From positions 1,116,001 through 1,180,000 of the forward strand of contig OZ241838.1 of assembly GCA_965202605.1 (NCBI GenBank): a DNA stretch of 64,000 nucleotides. The letters are read 5' to 3'. The position numbers and the translations under genes are program-made. The DNA comes from JAAXHH01 sp965202605 (GTDB taxonomy: Bacteria; JAAXHH01). Of this stretch, positions 17,860 to 26,450 are shown piece after piece. Each line of letters starts with the position of its first letter. The stretch's first letter is position 1. The notes beneath the pieces are model-generated. The model worked only from the letters and a program-made list of their open reading frames with translations, had not been told where the DNA came from and searched no databases.

Positions 17860-18627
17860 ATGATAGCAGACAGGGACTACCAACGCGGTGCCTTGCACAC
17901 TGTCAAACGCATCGGTGATGTCGTTCACCGTCCTGTCAATCGGTGGACACCTGCTGTGCACGATCTACTCACGTTTCTTGAAAACACCGGTTTCAAGGGC
18001 GTCCCAAGGTTACACGGGGTTGAAGCCGGGAATGAAATACTGACCTGCATCGACGGCGACGCAGGCCTGAGGCCATGGCCAGAAGTACTTAGGACCGACA
18101 GTGGCCTGGTTCAAATGGCTGGATTTCTGAAATCCTACCATCTCGCCCTTAAAAGCTACATTCCTCCCGAAAATGCCGAATGGTGTGTCCCGGATTTGAA
18201 ATGGCGAGCTGGATGGACTGTACGCCACGGTGATCTTGGTCCCTGGAATACGATCTGGCATAATGGTGTGCTGACGGGTATCATAGATTGGGATTTCGCA
18301 GAACCAGGCGAAACCATCATGGATGTCGCGCAGGTCGCCTGGTATCACGTACCGCTGCGTGGTGATGATTACTGGAGGGACTGCGGGTTCGAGGAACCTC
18401 CCGTATTGCGGGACAGGCTGAATATATTATGCGAGGCTTATGGTGAATATAGCCCGAAAAAAGTGATTGATTCCCTTGTTGATCTTCAGGAATCGGAGAT
18501 TTCAAGAATATCGAATTGGGGGAGTAATGGAATCGAACCTTGGAGTGCGTTCTACAGAAGAGGAGACCTGGAAGTCATAAAACGAGAGAGGGATTGGTTG
18601 AGTGAAGTGTACAGGTATCTGATTTGA
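17860..18627 (+). CDS. APH-fold phosphotransferase (aminoglycoside/choline kinase-like)
   Basis: A 255-residue member of the aminoglycoside phosphotransferase superfamily. The catalytic loop is HGDLGPWN (H123, D125) and the metal-binding segment is IIDWDFAEPG, about 20 residues later. The N-terminal lobe is short compared with typical 270-350 residue members. The substrate may be a small alcohol or sugar, or an antibiotic; this cannot be decided. The gene is clearly less GC-rich than ftsH and is isolated between two rho-independent terminators, which suggests independent acquisition. AGGA lies a few bases before the ATG. Confidence 0.85.
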   Translation: MIADRDYQRGALHTVKRIGDVVHRPVNRWTPAVHDLLTFLENTGFKGVPRLHGVEAGNEILTCIDGDAGLRPWPEVLRTDSGLVQMAGFLKSYHLALKSYIPPENAEWCVPDLKWRAGWTVRHGDLGPWNTIWHNGVLTGIIDWDFAEPGETIMDVAQVAWYHVPLRGDDYWRDCGFEEPPVLRDRLNILCEAYGEYSPKKVIDSLVDLQESEISRISNWGSNGIEPWSAFYRRGDLEVIKRERDWLSEVYRYLI

Positions 18628-18660
18628 ACAACCCAACAAGCCTAAAACTCCGTTAAAACA

Positions 18661-18696
18661 AAAGTCCAGCGGCGAATACACCGCTGGACTTTTTTA
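18661..18696. terminator. Rho-independent terminator between convergent genes
   Basis: A perfect 10-11 bp stem (aagtccagcgg and ccgctggactt) with an 8-base loop is followed by TTTTTT on the plus strand and preceded by a run of A. It can therefore act in both directions, for the phosphotransferase gene and for the aminotransferase gene that ends at 18722. Confidence 0.85.
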
Positions 18697-18721
18697 TGTT
18701 AAGTTGCTTGACCCACAGGAT

Positions 18722-19972
18722 TCAGCTGGACCTGGCCAGCACGTCCTTGAGGGTCTGGATGAACACCTCGGTTTCCGCCTCCGTACCGGCGGAGACCCGG
18801 ATCCAGTTCCGGAATTCCCGCTGCCGGCGGGAACTGATCCAGACGTTTCGGGCGCGCATTTCCCGGACCACCTGCATCGCCGACCGCTTCAGATCGGCCA
18901 TCACGAAGGTGCCCTGGGAGGGCAGGTACTCGATCCCCATCTCGTCGAAGGCCGCGTAGCAACGCTTCTTGAAGTCCCACACGGCCTCACGGGATTTCTG
19001 GAGATGCTCCAGGTCCCGCACCGCGGCCGCGCCGGCCACGGTGGCCAGGGCGTTCGGACTTTCCTGGTAGTACTTCCGCATTTCGTCCTGGATCTTCTGC
19101 GAGGCGACGCAGTACCCCAGTCTCACGGCGGCCAGCGCATAGGCCTTTGAGAAAGTCCTGACCACGACCACGTTGTCGTATTTCACGGCCAGCGGGATGG
19201 CCGAGGGGATCGGGTCCTGCTCCGCGAAGTGCAGGTAGGCCTCGTCGATGACCACGACGGACGAAGGAGGCAGCTTGTTGACGAAGGCTTCGATTTCGTC
19301 GGGCTGCAGCAGCGTGCCCGTGGGATTGTTGGGGTTGGTGATGACCACCAGCGACGTCTTCTCGGACGCAACGGAGGCCATCCCGTCGAGATCGTGCCGG
19401 TAATCTGCCGTCATCGGCGCCCGTACGATGTTGACGTCGACGCCGAACATGTCCTTGTAATCGCTGGCGGAGCGGGAAATGGACCCGTATCCGAACTCCG
19501 CCTCGATGACTTCGCCGCCGTTGCGGCTGAGACAGGCCAGGCAGAGCAGGTCCAGGATGAGACTGGATCCCGGGGTTAACATGAAGGGGCCGGGGGGCGG
19601 CCTAAAAAACGAGCGCCGCATGGTATTGTCCGGCTCGGGCAGTTCCACCCCGTCGAAAGTCGACAAGGCCTCCATCAGGTCGCTCAGGTCCGTTCCGTAG
19701 CGATTGACGCCGAACATCCGGTTCGCCATGGCCTCGATGGCCCGGGGCGACGGTCCCAGCGGGTTTTCATTCAGGCTCATGCGTACGAGACCCGGCTGCA
19801 CGCCCACACCCCGTATGGCTTCGATGGAGGGCCTGCCGCCCGAGATCAATTGCGTGGCCATGGCAATCCTGTCCGACATGGAAAGGGCGACGCCGGCCGT
19901 ACCGGCCGCCAGCGCGCCTTTCATGAAACCTCGACGTGTCCAGGCATTCCGGGCCGTCTCTGACGCATGCAT
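18722..19972 (-). CDS. Tat-exported HisC-like class I/II aminotransferase
   Basis: A 416-residue PLP-dependent aminotransferase of the histidinol-phosphate aminotransferase type. The N-terminus has a twin-arginine signal: TRRGFMKG is followed by a hydrophobic stretch GALAAGTAGVALSMS. The enzyme core begins near SLNENPLGPS. The cofactor segment NPNNPTG is intact, and the Schiff-base lysine is K276 in RTFSKAYALAAVRLGY. Export of a folded PLP enzyme to the periplasm is what Tat would allow. The gene stands alone and no histidine biosynthesis genes are nearby, so a role in periplasmic amino-acid metabolism is more likely than HisC itself, by inference. Confidence 0.88.
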   Translation of the reverse strand: MHASETARNAWTRRGFMKGALAAGTAGVALSMSDRIAMATQLISGGRPSIEAIRGVGVQPGLVRMSLNENPLGPSPRAIEAMANRMFGVNRYGTDLSDLMEALSTFDGVELPEPDNTMRRSFFRPPPGPFMLTPGSSLILDLLCLACLSRNGGEVIEAEFGYGSISRSASDYKDMFGVDVNIVRAPMTADYRHDLDGMASVASEKTSLVVITNPNNPTGTLLQPDEIEAFVNKLPPSSVVVIDEAYLHFAEQDPIPSAIPLAVKYDNVVVVRTFSKAYALAAVRLGYCVASQKIQDEMRKYYQESPNALATVAGAAAVRDLEHLQKSREAVWDFKKRCYAAFDEMGIEYLPSQGTFVMADLKRSAMQVVREMRARNVWISSRRQREFRNWIRVSAGTEAETEVFIQTLKDVLARSS

Positions 19973-20053
19973 ATTCGACTCCTTGGATAGTCCAGCACGG
20001 TAAATCCGTTGGGGTTAAATGGCAGAATACAGTGCTATTTCCTACAAACCAGC

Positions 20054-20111
20054 GTCCTCATATCTTCAAACTTCCATCGAATCAATGTCCTCATATCTTC
20101 AAACTTCCATC
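20054..20111. repeat. Perfect 25-bp direct repeat with 33-bp period
   Basis: The unit beginning gtcctcatatcttcaaac occurs at 20054-20078 and again at 20087-20111 without mismatch, separated by 8 bp. It sits in the divergent gap between the aminotransferase and the oligopeptide ABC operon, upstream of the operon promoter, and could be an operator. Confidence 0.92.
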
Positions 20112-20132
20112 TCTGACGCTGCCCGTATCACC

Positions 20133-20162
20133 TTGACATCCCTTCAAACCGGGCGTTAAAAT
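20133..20162 (+). promoter_or_regulatory. Promoter of the oligopeptide ABC operon, nearly leaderless
   Basis: TTGACA (20133-20138) and TAAAAT (20157-20162) are separated by 18 bp. The ATG of the first ATPase gene is at 20171, only eight bases after the -10 box, so transcription should begin at or just before the start codon. No ribosome-binding sequence precedes that ATG, in agreement with a leaderless message. Confidence 0.55.
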
Positions 20163-20170
20163 GACCTTGT

Positions 20171-21190
20171 ATGGACGACCTCCTCCTGGATATATCACAC
20201 CTGTCCGCCACAATCCCAACAGACGACGGTCCCGTCCGGGCCGTACGCGACGTTTCGTTTCAGATCCGGCGGGGCAGAACCCTGGGAGTGGTCGGTGAAA
20301 GCGGCTGCGGGAAAAGCATGATGGGGCTTTCCCTCATGCAGCTAGTTCCGAAACCGGGTTACGTGGAAGGTAGTATCGTGTACTACGGCCGCGACAACGG
20401 CACGACGGTCGACATACACGCGCTCGATCCCTCAGGCGACGAGATGAGACGGATAAGGGGCCGCAAGATCTCCATGATCTTCCAGGAACCCATGACTGCC
20501 CTCAACCCGGTGTATACCGTGGGAAATCAGATCGGCGAGGCCCTCCGCCTGCATCACGGCATGGACCGGCAGGCCGCGCGCTCCCGCGCGGTGCAGGCCC
20601 TTTCGGAGGTTGGCATCCCCGGCCCGGCGCAGCGGGTGGATGAGTATCCCCACGAGCTTTCAGGCGGTATGCGGCAGCGCGCCATGATCGCCATGGCCCT
20701 GTCATGCGGCCCCGAACTGCTGATCGCCGACGAGCCTACCACCGCGCTGGACGTGACCATCCAGGCACAGATACTTGAACTGCTCAGGGAACTCAAAAGC
20801 AACCACGACATGGCCATCGTGATGATTACCCACGACCTGGGCGTGATCGCCGACATGGCCGACGAGATCCTGATCATGTACGCGGGACAGGTGGTGGAAA
20901 CCGGATCGCCGGAGCGGGTTTTCTACGAGGCCGCTCATCCCTATACCCGCGGGCTGCTCGAATCGGCGCCCCGGATCAACCGCGATAGGACCGCACGGCT
21001 GTCCACGATTCCCGGGACGGTCCCGTCTCCACTCAAGCTGCCGGAGGGCTGCGCTTTCGCGCCTCGTTGTCGCTACGCTACGGAACAATGCGGCCAGATG
21101 CCCCCGGTGGAGGAAATCGAGCCGGGGCACCAGGTTCGGTGCTGGCACGCGGACGAGGTCGCCAAGGACTACGTGCAGGTGCGGGCGTAG
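20171..21190 (+). CDS. dppD: Oligopeptide ABC transporter ATPase, DppD/OppD type
   Basis: A 339-residue ABC ATPase. Walker A is GESGCGKS, the signature is LSGGMRQRAMIAMALS, Walker B is LLIADEPTTALDV, and the switch histidine is in MITHDLGVIADM. The C-terminal oligopeptide-transporter extension includes the cysteine cluster FAPRCRYATEQC plus a later cysteine, a likely iron-sulfur site known from DppD-type ATPases. It is the first gene of a five-gene operon (ATPase, ATPase, binding protein, two permeases). It has no visible ribosome site and follows a promoter almost directly. Confidence 0.95.
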   Translation: MDDLLLDISHLSATIPTDDGPVRAVRDVSFQIRRGRTLGVVGESGCGKSMMGLSLMQLVPKPGYVEGSIVYYGRDNGTTVDIHALDPSGDEMRRIRGRKISMIFQEPMTALNPVYTVGNQIGEALRLHHGMDRQAARSRAVQALSEVGIPGPAQRVDEYPHELSGGMRQRAMIAMALSCGPELLIADEPTTALDVTIQAQILELLRELKSNHDMAIVMITHDLGVIADMADEILIMYAGQVVETGSPERVFYEAAHPYTRGLLESAPRINRDRTARLSTIPGTVPSPLKLPEGCAFAPRCRYATEQCGQMPPVEEIEPGHQVRCWHADEVAKDYVQVRA

Positions 21191-21204
21191 AAGGCTCGCG
21201 CATT

Positions 21205-21230
21205 CCATCAGGCGATGCCATCAGGCGATG
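21205..21230. repeat. 13-bp perfect tandem duplication
   Basis: ccatcaggcgatg occurs twice in tandem, at 21205-21217 and 21218-21230, in the 103-bp gap between the two ATPase genes of the oligopeptide operon. Confidence 0.85.
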
Positions 21231-21293
21231 CCAGACCGCCGAAGCCCGTTTCGATCGAATTCGCAATCTTCCGGAAATGCGGTGGTTTCTCCC

Positions 21294-22292
21294 ATGTCGA
21301 CCATCCTCGACGTCCGCAACCTGAAAAAGTACTATCCGATCCACAAGGGGCTCTGGCGCCGCAAAAAGGGAGACGTCCGGGCGGTGGACGGCGTCGATTT
21401 CCAGTGTGGAATCGGGGAAACCCTGGGACTGGCGGGCGAGAGCGGATGCGGCAAGACCACCCTGGGACGCTGCGTGCTGAAGACGATCCCTCCCACGGCC
21501 GGGGACATTGTATTCGGGAGGGAGAAGGTGAATATCAGTCCCCTGGACCGCCGCGAAATGCGGCCATACAGAACACGGATGCAGATGGTGTTCCAGGACC
21601 CGAATTCGTCGCTCAATCCGCGCATGACGGTGAGCGATATCGTGGGCGAACCACTTCGGGTCAACCGCCTGGCCCGTGGGTCGGAACTGGAAGACCGGGT
21701 GGCGGACCTGCTGGGCGACGTCGGTCTGAACGCCGGAGACATGCGCCGTTATCCCCATGCTTTCAGCGGGGGACAACGCCAGCGCATCGGCATCGCCCGG
21801 GCCCTGTCGCTACAGCCTGAACTGATCATCGCGGACGAGCCCGTTTCGGCTCTCGACGTGTCGGTGCAGTCCCAGATCCTGAACCTCCTGGCTTCCCTCA
21901 AGGACCGGCTGGGCCTGTCCTACGTCTTCATCACCCACGACCTCAGCGTGCTGCAGCACATCAGCGACCGCGTGGCGATCATGTACCTGGGCCGGATCGT
22001 GGAAACGGGACCCTCCGAGCGAATCTACCACAATCCACTGCATCCCTACACGGAAGCCCTGATTTCCGCCGTACCGGTGGCGGACCCCGCGGTACAGCGG
22101 AAGCGGTCGCGCATCGCGCTGACCGGCGACGTGCCCGACCCGGCGGCGCCGCCAAAAGGCTGCCATTTTCACCCGCGTTGCCGGTACGCCACCGAACTGT
22201 GCCGGGAAACGGAACCGGAACTCAAGACCTATCCCGGAGGCGTCAGGGCGGCGTGCCACTACAGCGACACCCTGTCCCTCCAGGGCGTTTGA
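21294..22292 (+). CDS. dppF: Oligopeptide ABC transporter ATPase, DppF/OppF type
   Basis: A 332-residue ABC ATPase and partner of the preceding one. It begins with the DppF-type start ILDVRNLKKYYPIHKG. Walker A is GESGCGKTTLG, the signature is FSGGQRQRIGIARALS, Walker B is LIIADEPVSALDV, and the switch region is FITHDLSVLQHIS. The C-terminal cysteines HFHPRCRYATELC are present. The ATG at 21294 (MSTILDV) is preferred over the in-frame start at 21228, because that segment has no homology-like content and includes the end of a 13-bp tandem repeat. Confidence 0.94.
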   Translation: MSTILDVRNLKKYYPIHKGLWRRKKGDVRAVDGVDFQCGIGETLGLAGESGCGKTTLGRCVLKTIPPTAGDIVFGREKVNISPLDRREMRPYRTRMQMVFQDPNSSLNPRMTVSDIVGEPLRVNRLARGSELEDRVADLLGDVGLNAGDMRRYPHAFSGGQRQRIGIARALSLQPELIIADEPVSALDVSVQSQILNLLASLKDRLGLSYVFITHDLSVLQHISDRVAIMYLGRIVETGPSERIYHNPLHPYTEALISAVPVADPAVQRKRSRIALTGDVPDPAAPPKGCHFHPRCRYATELCRETEPELKTYPGGVRAACHYSDTLSLQGV

Positions 22293-22334
22293 CCGGCCGG
22301 GCGGTCCAATGTCGGAGTCGCGGATGAGATACAG

Positions 22335-24278
22335 ATGAGAAAAGGTATGAAGGACATAATGAAATGCCTGCCTCTGACGGCCCTGGCCGGACTGCTGGCC
22401 TGTGCCGGCGGCGGTGGCGGAAACGCACCGGAACCGTCAGTCGCCGACGCCGCTGCCCGGACGTCGCTGGAAGCGCCCGAGCTGGCCGACCGGGTGGCGG
22501 CGGGCATCCTGCCGCCCCTCCACGAGCGGATCCCGGCCAGCCCGCTCGTGGCCAGGAACGATTATGAAGGCTACGACGGTCCAGGGGTCTACGGCGGGAC
22601 CTGGCGCCAGTTCCACAACAACACCGATCTCGGCACCTGGAAGATGATCGCCGGATACGCCCCGCTGATCCGGTGGAACCGTCTGACCACGGGCCTCGAG
22701 CCCGGCCTGGCGGAATCGTGGGCGTTCAACGGGGACGGCACGGCACTGACCCTGAAGCTCCGCGAGGGCGTGCGTTGGTCCGACGGCCATCCCTATACGT
22801 CGGCCTCCTTCCGCGCGTGGTACGACCTGTGTCTCGACGATCGCCACCGGTACCCGCCGCCCGTATGGTGCCTCGTGGACGGCAGACCCATGGAAGTCGA
22901 GACGCCGGACGACTACACCATCGTCATGAAATTCGCCGGGCCCAACTGGCTCGTGCCCCTGTGGCTGGCGACCGGCTTCTGGTGGAGCGAAGAGTACAAC
23001 GTGCCGGAACACTACATGAAGCAGTTCCACCCGGACCATAGCGACGGCGTGGACGATTTCGTCCTGTACGAGAAGCACAGACTGCCCCAGCGCAACCCGG
23101 AAAAGCCCTCCCTGTGGCCGTGGACGATCACCCGCATCGAAAAGGGCGGCTTCCGTGTGATCCTTGAACGCAACCCCTACTACTACGTCGTGGACGACGA
23201 CGGAAGGCAACTGCCCTACATCGACCGCGTGGTCACGACCCTGGTCCCCGAATCCCAGATCCGCGTCCTGCGGGTGCTGGCCGGCGAGGTGGACTGCCAG
23301 TTCCGCGATCTCGACCTCCGGGACTTCTCGCTCTTCATGGAAAGCAGGGAAAAGGGCGGCTACCGTGTGAAGCTATGGGAGAGCGCTTCCGGCGCGGACC
23401 CCGCGATCAACCTCAACTGGTCGGACAACGACCCGGTCCTCCGCGGCCTGATCCGCGACCGGCGGTTCCGGAAGGCCCTTGCAGCGGCCATCGACCGCGA
23501 GAAATGCAATGCCGTTGCCTTTAAGGGGCTCGCAGCGCCGCAAGGCGCCACCGTGAGCGAGGAGGGCTGGCATTTCCTGAGCGAAGAAGGCGCACGGCTT
23601 TTCGAAATGTGGAAGGCCGTCGACGCGGACTATGACCTGCAGAAGGGGAACCGGCTCCTGGACGAGATGGGGCTTACCCGCCGCGACTCCGAGGGGTACC
23701 GGCTCCGTCCCGACGGACAGCGGCTGACGCTGGTACTGGACGCGCCGGCCGCGGCGCATATCGCCCACGAGAACGACGTCGCCCTGATCGTGGCCGAGGG
23801 CTGGCGGGAACTGGGGCTGGACGTCCTCGTCTACACGCCGCCGGGCGCCGAGTTGAAACTGCGGCGTGACCTCGGCGAGTTCACCGCCCACCTCCACGGC
23901 GAGTCGGAAATGGATCTGTTCACCTACCCGGACTGGGTTTTTCCGACGTCAGGCAAGTACTGGCACCCCAAGGTGGGGAAGTGGTATGAAACGGGCGGCG
24001 AAAGGGGCGAGGCGCCCACGGGCGTCATGGTCGAACTGCTCGAACTCTACGACCGGATCAAGCAGGAAAAGGACCTCGAAGCCCGGCACCGGCTGGTGCA
24101 GGACGCCGTGCGGATCCACATCGAGCACGGTCCCTTTCACCTGGGCACCGTGGCGCGCACGCCCAGGCCCGTCATCGTGAAGAACAACTTCCACAACGTA
24201 CCGGACTCGGGCATACTCGGCCCCTGGGCCATCGCCGGACCGGCGACGAGTTTTCCCGAGCAGTTCTACATCGACTGA
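22335..24278 (+). CDS. ABC transporter substrate-binding lipoprotein (family 5, large)
   Basis: A 647-residue solute-binding lipoprotein. The signal peptide ends in LAGLLAC with the lipidated cysteine at residue 23, followed by a glycine linker. SBP family 5 features include NGDGTALTLKLREGVRWSDG and, later, RFRKALAAAIDREKCN. It is longer than the binding protein at 8.5-10.2 kb (559 residues) and belongs to the branch associated with longer or glycosylated ligands. Only four bases separate its stop from the GTG of the first permease, so translation is coupled. Confidence 0.93.
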   Translation: MRKGMKDIMKCLPLTALAGLLACAGGGGGNAPEPSVADAAARTSLEAPELADRVAAGILPPLHERIPASPLVARNDYEGYDGPGVYGGTWRQFHNNTDLGTWKMIAGYAPLIRWNRLTTGLEPGLAESWAFNGDGTALTLKLREGVRWSDGHPYTSASFRAWYDLCLDDRHRYPPPVWCLVDGRPMEVETPDDYTIVMKFAGPNWLVPLWLATGFWWSEEYNVPEHYMKQFHPDHSDGVDDFVLYEKHRLPQRNPEKPSLWPWTITRIEKGGFRVILERNPYYYVVDDDGRQLPYIDRVVTTLVPESQIRVLRVLAGEVDCQFRDLDLRDFSLFMESREKGGYRVKLWESASGADPAINLNWSDNDPVLRGLIRDRRFRKALAAAIDREKCNAVAFKGLAAPQGATVSEEGWHFLSEEGARLFEMWKAVDADYDLQKGNRLLDEMGLTRRDSEGYRLRPDGQRLTLVLDAPAAAHIAHENDVALIVAEGWRELGLDVLVYTPPGAELKLRRDLGEFTAHLHGESEMDLFTYPDWVFPTSGKYWHPKVGKWYETGGERGEAPTGVMVELLELYDRIKQEKDLEARHRLVQDAVRIHIEHGPFHLGTVARTPRPVIVKNNFHNVPDSGILGPWAIAGPATSFPEQFYID

Positions 24279-24281
24279 CCT

Positions 24282-25268
24282 GTGATCAACTACATCATAC
24301 AGCGCTGTCTCCTGGCCATCCCGACCCTCCTGGCCATTTCGATGATCGGGTTCGTCATCATCCAGCTGCCGGAGGGCGACTTCCTGGACCGCAAGATCCA
24401 GGAACTGGAAGAGATGTACGGGGACAGCAGTTCCATCGCCCGCATCGACGAGCTGCGGGAGCGCTACGGCCTGGACCGCCCCATGTGGCGGCAGTACCTG
24501 AGCTGGATATCGGGGTTCGTCGTGGGCGATTTCGGCGAATCCTTCGAATACGAGCAGGAAGTCAACCAGCTGATCTGGGACCGGCTCGCCTTCACCGTGC
24601 TCATCGCCCTGGGCGCGCTGCTGTTCACCTACGCCGTGGCGATCCCCATCGGCATCTATTCGGCCACCCACCAGTACCGCCTGTCGGACAACGTCCTGTC
24701 CTTCATCAGCTTCATCGGCATGTCCATGCCGGGATTCCTGCTGGCCCTCGCCCTCCTGGTCTTCGTGTTCGAGATCTACAGGATACCCCTGTTCGGACTC
24801 TTCTCGAGCGAGTACGAGGGCGCGCCATGGACCTGGGACAAGCTCGTCGATTTCCTCAAGCACCTCTGGATCCCGGTCATCGTGGTGGGCATCAACGGCA
24901 CGGCCGGACTGATGCGCATCATGCGCGGCAACCTGCTGGACGTCCTCGGCCAGCCATTCGTCCAGACCGCCCGCGCCAAGGGCCTCAAGGAGTCCGTCGT
25001 CGTCATAAAGCACGCGGCGCGCATCGCCATCAACCCGCTGATCACGATCCTGGGCATGAGCCTGCCGAACATCCTCTCCGGGGCCACGATCGTGGCGATC
25101 GTCCTGGGCCTGCCGACCGTGGGACCGCTTCTGCTGCGTGCCCTGGTCGCCGAGGACATCTACCTGGCCGGCACCCTGCTGATGATGTTCAGCCTGCTCC
25201 TGATCATCGGCAACATCCTGGCCGACATCGCGCTGGCCTGGGCGGACCCGAGGATACGGTATGAGTAG
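24282..25268 (+). CDS. dppB: Oligopeptide ABC transporter permease, DppB type
   Basis: A 328-residue permease starting with GTG at 24282. It has six membrane segments, the first formed by MINYIIQRCLLAIPTLLAIS. The periplasmic insert between the first two segments (LQEEM-like region, residues 28-80) is longer than in classical DppB. The ATPase-docking loop is FVQTARAKGLKESVVVIKH. It ends in ALAWADPRIRYE, the common C-terminus of this family. It lies directly after the binding lipoprotein and before its partner permease. Confidence 0.93.
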   Translation: MINYIIQRCLLAIPTLLAISMIGFVIIQLPEGDFLDRKIQELEEMYGDSSSIARIDELRERYGLDRPMWRQYLSWISGFVVGDFGESFEYEQEVNQLIWDRLAFTVLIALGALLFTYAVAIPIGIYSATHQYRLSDNVLSFISFIGMSMPGFLLALALLVFVFEIYRIPLFGLFSSEYEGAPWTWDKLVDFLKHLWIPVIVVGINGTAGLMRIMRGNLLDVLGQPFVQTARAKGLKESVVVIKHAARIAINPLITILGMSLPNILSGATIVAIVLGLPTVGPLLLRALVAEDIYLAGTLLMMFSLLLIIGNILADIALAWADPRIRYE

Positions 25269-25333
25269 TGTGACGAACCATCGGGAAATGGTGCGATTCG
25301 CATGGTGAGCGGCATCATTCGGGGAGTAACCCC

Positions 25334-26407
25334 ATGACTGCAACCACAGCCGTACAGGCAGACGCGGTCCAGGATTCGGGCTACCTGAGCTACCGCACGC
25401 TGATCTGGCGCAGGTTCCGGAAGAGCCGGATGGGGATCGCGGCGGCCATCATCCTGGGACTGTTCTACCTGGTGGCCATATTCGCCGGCTTTTTCTCCCC
25501 GTACGACCACAACGACATCCGGATCCAGGTCCGCCACCTTCCACCCCAAGAGGTTCATTTCGAGTGGTCCGGCGGGTTCTTCGTCTACGGGCTGACTTCC
25601 ACGCAGAACCCGGTCACCCTGGAACTGGAGTACGAGACCGACCGGTCCCGGCGGTACCCGGTCCGGTTCCTGTCGCGGGACGGCGGCGGAGACTTCCGGC
25701 TGGTCCACTCCGAGGGCCCCATGTACCTCCTGGGCACGGACCGCATGGGCCGCGACCTGCTCTCCCGCATGATCCACGGCGCCCGCGTATCCCTTACCGT
25801 GGGGATCATCGGCGTGTTCCTCAGCCTGATCCTGGGATCGGTCCTCGGCACGCTCTCCGGTTACTTCGGCGGGTGGATCGACCACACCCTGCAGCGCGTC
25901 GTCGAGATCCTGGCCTCCTTTCCGCCGATCCCGCTCTGGATGGCCCTCGGGGCGGCGCTGCCGGCGGCATGGACGAGCGTGCAGACCTACCTGGGCATCA
26001 CCATCATCCTGTCCATCATCAGCTGGGGCGGCCTGGCCCGGGAGGTAAGGGGCAAGGTCCTCGTCTTCCGCGAGCAGGACTACACGACGGCGGCGCGGTC
26101 CGCGGGGGCGGGACACTGGTACATCATCTCGCGCCACCTGCTGCCCGGGTGCTACAGCCACATCATCGTCGTGGCCACGCTGGCCATCCCGGGCATGATC
26201 CTGGGCGAAACGGCCCTGAGCTTCCTGGGCCTGGGCATCCGCCCGCCCATGACCAGCTGGGGCGTGCTGCTCGAGGAAGCGCAGCGCGTGACGGTGCTGC
26301 TGAACCATCCCTGGCTGCTCTTCCCCGCCGCGCCGGTGCTGGTCGTCGTCATCGCCTTCAACTTCCTCGGGGACGCGTTGCGCGACGCCGCGGATCCGTA
26401 CTCGTGA
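25334..26407 (+). CDS. dppC: Oligopeptide ABC transporter permease, DppC type
   Basis: A 357-residue permease and last gene of the operon. After the first membrane segment (residues 33-52) there is a periplasmic insertion of about 75 residues before the conserved LLGTDRMGRDLLSRMIHGAR. Such an insertion is typical of permeases paired with the larger binding lipoproteins. The ATPase-docking loop is DYTTAARSAGAGHWYIISRH and the end is FNFLGDALRDAADPYS. It is separated from the preceding permease by 65 bp. A convergent gene starts its 3' end 43 bp further on. Confidence 0.93.
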   Translation: MTATTAVQADAVQDSGYLSYRTLIWRRFRKSRMGIAAAIILGLFYLVAIFAGFFSPYDHNDIRIQVRHLPPQEVHFEWSGGFFVYGLTSTQNPVTLELEYETDRSRRYPVRFLSRDGGGDFRLVHSEGPMYLLGTDRMGRDLLSRMIHGARVSLTVGIIGVFLSLILGSVLGTLSGYFGGWIDHTLQRVVEILASFPPIPLWMALGAALPAAWTSVQTYLGITIILSIISWGGLAREVRGKVLVFREQDYTTAARSAGAGHWYIISRHLLPGCYSHIIVVATLAIPGMILGETALSFLGLGIRPPMTSWGVLLEEAQRVTVLLNHPWLLFPAAPVLVVVIAFNFLGDALRDAADPYS

Positions 26408-26450
26408 TGGATGCATGGAGCCAGGGCGGGACCCGGACGGGCTGAATCCG

